Assembly (NCBI GenBank): GCA_947247005.1
Contig: OX365955.1
Coordinates: 35,691,822-35,755,821, forward strand
Length of the DNA stretch: 64,000 bases
Direction of reading: 5' to 3'
From: Spisula solida
Taxonomy: Eukaryota; Mollusca; Bivalvia; Venerida; Mactridae
Shown: positions 59,550 to 64,000 of the stretch, in pieces
Position numbering within the stretch: the stretch's first letter is position 1
How the letters are laid out: each line of letters begins with the position of its first letter
Program-made: the position numbers and the translations under genes
Notes under the pieces: model-generated
Databases searched by the model: none
The model's input: only the letters and a program-made list of their open reading frames with translations
Told to the model about the DNA's origin: nothing

Positions 59550-61752
59550 TACAAGATGAGGTATACACCGGTATAAACACATCATATATAATAGTAGTAG
59601 TGAGAGTTCCGATGAGGTATACACCGGTATAAACACATCATATATAATAGTAGTAGTGAGAGTTCTGATGAGGTATACACCGGTATAAACACATCATATA
59701 TAATAGTAGTGAGAGTTCTGATGAGGTATACACCAGTATAAACACATCATATATAATAGTAGTGAGAGTTCCGATGAGGTATACACCGGTATAAACACAT
59801 CTTTATATAATAGTAGTAGTGAGAGTTCCAATGAGGTATACACCGGTATAAACACATCATATATAATAGTAGTGAGAGTTCTGATGAGGTATACACCGGT
59901 ATAAACACATCATATATAATAGTAGTGAGAGTTCTGATGAGGGATACACCGGTATAAACACATCATATATAACAGTAGTGAGAGTTCCGATGAGGTATAC
60001 ACCGGTATAAACACATCATATATAACAGTAGTGAGAGTTCCGATGAGGTATACACCGGTATAAACACATCATATATAATAGTAGTGAGAGTTCCGATGAG
60101 GTATACACCGGTATAAACACATCATATATAACAGTAGTGAGAGTTCCGATGAGGTATACACCGGTATAAACACATCATATATAATAGTAGTGAGAGTTCT
60201 GATGAGGTATACACCGGTTTAACACATCATATATAATAGTAGCGAGAGTTCCAATGAGGTATACACCGGTATAAACACATCATATATAATAGTAGTGAGA
60301 GTTCGGATGAGGTATACACCGGTATAAACACATCATATATAATAGTAGTGAGAGTTCGGATGAGGTATACACCGGTATAAACACATCATATATAATAGTA
60401 GTGAGAGTTCTGATGAGGTATACACCGGTTTAACACATCATATATAATAGTAGCGAGAGTTCCAATGAGGTATACACCGGTATAAACACATCATATATAA
60501 TAGTAGTGAGAGTTCCGATGAGGTATACACCGGTATAAACACATCATATATAATAGTAGTGAGAGTTCGGATGAGGTATACACCGGTATAAACACATCAT
60601 ATATAATAGTAGTGAGAGTTCCGATGAGGTATACACCGGTATAAACACATCATATATAACAGTAGCGAGAGTTCGGATGAGGTATACACCGGTATAAACA
60701 CATCATATATAATAGTAGTGAGAGTTCCGATGAGGTATACACCGGTATAAAAACATCATATATAATAGTAGTGAGAGTTCTGATGAGGTATACACCGGTA
60801 TAAACACATCATATATAACAGTAGCGAGAGTTCGGATGAGGTATACACCGGTATAAACACATCATATATAATAGTAGTGAGAGTTCCGATGAGGTATACA
60901 CCGGTATAAACACATCATATATAATAGTAGTGAGAGTTCCGATGAGGTATACACCGGTATAAACACATCATATATAATAGTAGTGAGAGTTCTGATGAGG
61001 TATACACCAGTATAAACACATCATATATAATAGTAGTGAGAGTTCTGATGAGGTATACACCGGTTTAACACATCATATATAATAGTAGCGAGAGTTCCAA
61101 TGAGGTATACACCGGTATAAACACATCATATATAATAGTAGCGAGAGTTCTGATGAGGTATACACCGGTATAAACACATCATATATAATAATAGCGAGAG
61201 TTCTGATGAGGGATACACCGGTATAAACACATCATATATAATAGTAGTAGTGAGAGTTCCAATGAGGTATACACCGGTATAAACACATCATATATAATAG
61301 TAGCGAGAGTTCTGATGAGGTATACACCGGTATAAACACATCATATATAATAGTAGCGAGAGTTCTGATGAGGTATACACCGGTATAAACACATCATATA
61401 TAACAGTAGTGAGAGTTCCGATGAGGTATACACCGGTATAAACACATCATATATAATAGTAGTAGTGAGAGTTCCGATGAGGTATACACCGGTATAAACA
61501 CATCATATATAATAGTAGTAGTGAGAGTTCCGATGAGGTATACACCGGTATAAACACATCATATATAATAGTAGTAGTGAGAGTTCCGATGAGGTATACA
61601 CCGGTATAAACACATCATATATAATAGTAGCGAGAGTTCCAATGAGGTATACACCCGTATAAACACATCATATATAATAGTAGTGAGAGTTCCGATGAGG
61701 TATACACCGGTATAAACACATCATATATAATAGTAGTAGTGAGAGTTCCAAT
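59550..61752. repeat. 53-bp minisatellite, about 41 copies (2.2 kb)
   Basis: Unit GATGAGGTATACACCGGTAT, AAACACATCATATATAATAG, TAGTGAGAGTTCC. Some units carry one extra TAG (56 bp). TGAGAGTTC(C/T/G)GATGAGG variants mark higher-order blocks. Confidence 0.98.
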
Positions 61753-62624
61753 AAAACATGTACTCTTATCACACCAAGTCAATCATCAGATATTTCATAC
61801 ATCAAAACATCTCAACAAACATCTGTTAATGTTGATGAAATATAGACAGGTTCTGGTGAATATATTATTGAGAAGTAAGCTGCACTGGTAAGTGTTGATG
61901 AGTGTAGATTAGATGTGGTTGATGTGAGGGGTAGATACAGTAGAACCTGGTTATCACAGATCAATGATAAAACATCACCAGGTTACCGCACTATCAGAGT
62001 ACACAGTCAATAACAGCTGGTCTTCTATCAACTATAATAAGATAGTCAAACAATGGATGAAAGATCACTAATTGAACACTGTGTAGACTAGCTTACATAT
62101 GAATGGTAACTCTTAAACAGTTCTGGAGTTTAACATTCTGTCAGTTATATTTCAACTGGGTTCTTAAAGTATTAAAATACTTGCTGGGGTAGCAACATCT
62201 TATATGTATCAGTCTGTCTATACAGACCATGTTTAATTAAAGGAGACAACTCATCAGTCTACTTTTTATTCTGAAATTATTTCCCTTTGCACACTCAAAC
62301 ATAAGACTTTTAAGTAGATAATCAAGCCCAAAATAAAATCTAGCAAAATTAAAAATAAAGTTATGATTATTGATTGACAAATCTGATGGGGTAGCCGACT
62401 ACATACACACTTGCATCATGTGTATAAGGCACACCATGAGTGGACTTGAGATTCCTTACATTCCTTTCTGTCCAAGATGATACTGAGGAAAATAAACCTG
62501 GTCCATTTCATTAACCCACATTCCACGATGCAGAAGCAACTAACTACACACACATACCAAACCTACATAGCTGCTCAGGGACAGCCCATTATGTTCATTT
62601 CAAAATACATCAATAACAACAGCA
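61753..62624. other. Intron or upstream sequence; possible pogo-type relic at 61937-61998
   Basis: ACAGTAGAACCTGGTTATCA (61939) resembles a Tigger/pogo end, followed by an inverted CCAGGTTACCGCACTATC. No coding exon recognised. Confidence 0.45.
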
Positions 62625-62815
62625 GTCCACATAGACATACCATGAGAGCTGAGAGGAACAAGTCACAAATACAAACATAGACATACCATGAGAGCTGAGA
62701 GGAACAAGTCACAAATACAAACATAGACATACTATGAGAGCTGAGAGGAACAAGTCACAAATACAAACATAGACATACCATGAGAGCTGAGAGGAACAAG
62801 TCACAAATACAAAAA
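62625..62815. repeat. 46-bp tandem repeat, 4 copies
   Basis: Unit ACATAGACATACCATGAGAG, CTGAGAGGAACAAGTCACAA, ATACAA, nearly identical. Confidence 0.96.
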
Positions 62816-63380
62816 CAATTACAGTGAAGCTTCATTCGATCTCTGTCTCAGTAAAGCAGAGTAAACCATTTATCATTTACAATGACAGTTTGCACACAAA
62901 ACAACCCGGCATTGCTGTCACATTTAGACAAAATTAAAGTTTTGTCAGCCTCCATAAAACAGTACAAAAACTATATAACTTTTAAATTTAAACTTTTTTG
63001 CCAAGACGTTTTGTTTCAACCCATTCTTAAATCTTACACTACGCTACAATGAATGCATTAAAGAAGAATGATTTAAAGCACTACAAATAGCAGAGGAAAT
63101 AAATAAAGAAGATATAAACATATAAAATAGGCGTAACCTTTCCGCTTTTGATAAGAAAACCTGCATTATAAATGCAATCAAAGAACATCACAAATATTTG
63201 AAAGACTATTTACACAGGTAGATATACATACATATGTACATTGCTTGCTAAGGTGTCATAGCTAACTTACTATAACCAGAGTGAAACTTTCTTTTTTACC
63301 AGGGATAGGCATTTTTAGTTGTTTGTTAGAACATTTAAAGTAATTGTATACACACGTTTCAACAATCGGTCCTAGTTTAG
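62816..63380. other. AT-rich sequence with no recognised feature
   Basis: I looked on the minus strand for the exon preceding the 34-bp microexon (must end in phase 1) and found no convincing candidate. Confidence 0.5.
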
Positions 63381-63382
63381 TT

Positions 63383-63975
63383 GCATGGTTACCAACTTTC
63401 ACGGACAATCCGTGAAAGTCCCGGAATCGAGTGTCAAACCCGCGAGCCACGGACATTTCATGAAAACCCGGACTGGCATAAGTCTGCATTTGTAAATTGT
63501 TTATCACGTTAAATCATTCAGAAAAAAGCCGATTCCCTGCTGTTTCCAAATATACAAGGCATGTGTTAATGATCCGTATCAGTAATTGATACCCTATCAA
63601 GCGCAGCAGGTCATTTCAACATCAGGCAATGGCGTGGGAATTTATTAAGTTTGGCTGTTTACTGCTATCAAGCGAAGAAATAAGGTCATCAATTGGTCAT
63701 GCCAGCATGTTTCTTTATGAGTGTGACATTAACTGAAGCAATATTGCATGTCTCATCATTAATATCAGGTAAAACAGATTGCAAATTTCATGCAAATCGG
63801 CAGCCATTATTTTAAGGAATGGTTAAAGTCTGTATCCGGACCGATAATACGTTCATGAGTCTAATAGTGTTTACCTCCCTTTGCTCATCTAAAATCTCAC
63901 GGATGAAAGTTGAAATTTCACGGACAAAAATCGTAAATCTCCCTGATGGCTCATGAAACAAGTTGGAAAGCATGT
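63383..63975. mobile_element. Probable DNA-element relic with 'GCATGSTTWCCAACTT' ends
   Basis: Left GCATGGTTACCAACTTTCAC and right (inverted) GCATGCTTTCCAACTTGTTT form a short inverted pair. A strong hairpin (TTTCACGGA...TCCGTGAAA) lies at 63397-63418, and related CACGGACA words occur at 63450 and 63925. The element may be incomplete. Confidence 0.5.
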
Positions 63976-64000
63976 AGTTGATGAAACTACTTTTCTTCCT

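Overview
This window is a gene-poor, AT-rich piece of an animal nuclear genome, most likely a bivalve mollusc. The pointers are spliced exons with GT-AG junctions, tRNA-derived SINEs whose tails end in GCGCTATATAAAT, and interspersed elements that begin near 'GGTCGCTCACCTG' and end near 'CAGGTGAGCTAAAAA'. I know the last type as a bivalve repeat. The species cannot be fixed from the sequence.

Only one protein-coding gene can be supported, and it runs on the minus strand across nearly the whole window. It looks like an invertebrate LIMA1/EPLIN-type gene (LIM domain and actin-binding protein). Five exons are visible, in transcript order: a 34-bp microexon (57747-57780), an 82-bp exon (55272-55353), a 1788-bp exon with seven copies of an 'E-x-P ... 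LPExGxAKNxxxKFKxIE' motif (48897-50684), a 1002-bp exon that carries its own ATG and looks like the first coding exon of a shorter isoform (18146-19147), and an exon with the first half of a LIM domain (1674-1816). The 1788-bp and 1002-bp exons both end in 'AP-x(0-1)-x-KK' at a phase-0 donor, and the LIM exon starts in phase 0. Either can therefore be joined to the LIM domain, giving a long and a short isoform, as alternative promoters do for vertebrate EPLIN. The first exon(s), the second LIM half and the C-terminus lie outside the window.

The introns are filled by repeats. At least 17 unrelated minisatellites occur, with units of 24 to 68 bp; the largest are a 25-bp array (28.6-30.6 kb), a 39-bp array (39.6-42.5 kb) and a 53-bp array (59.5-61.75 kb). 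Composite elements with tandem cores of about 143-158 bp are common (7.6-8.3, 12.8-14.1, 22.9-26.4, 32.0-36.0, 45.2-46.0 and 51.1-53.3 kb). DNA transposons and MITEs with readable ends include a TA-flanked 1668-bp element carrying a 701-bp MITE (8475-10142), a pogo-like MITE (13591-13778), an hAT-like element with an 8-bp duplication (27020-28422), a 783-bp foldback (38568-39350), a two-copy family (20807-21412 and 55836-56421) and a nested pair at 56.5-57.4 kb. One SINE sits inside another with a perfect 14-bp target duplication (32306-33026).

Most long open frames come from minisatellites whose unit has no stop codon, or are antisense shadows of the two large exons; I do not annotate them as genes. 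I see no rRNA gene, credible functional tRNA gene, CRISPR array, operon or viral gene, and no intact transposase or reverse transcriptase. I found no clear undescribed functional system. The most interesting points are the two-isoform layout, the sevenfold motif in the long isoform, and a minisatellite that has multiplied copies of the gene's own 3' splice site.
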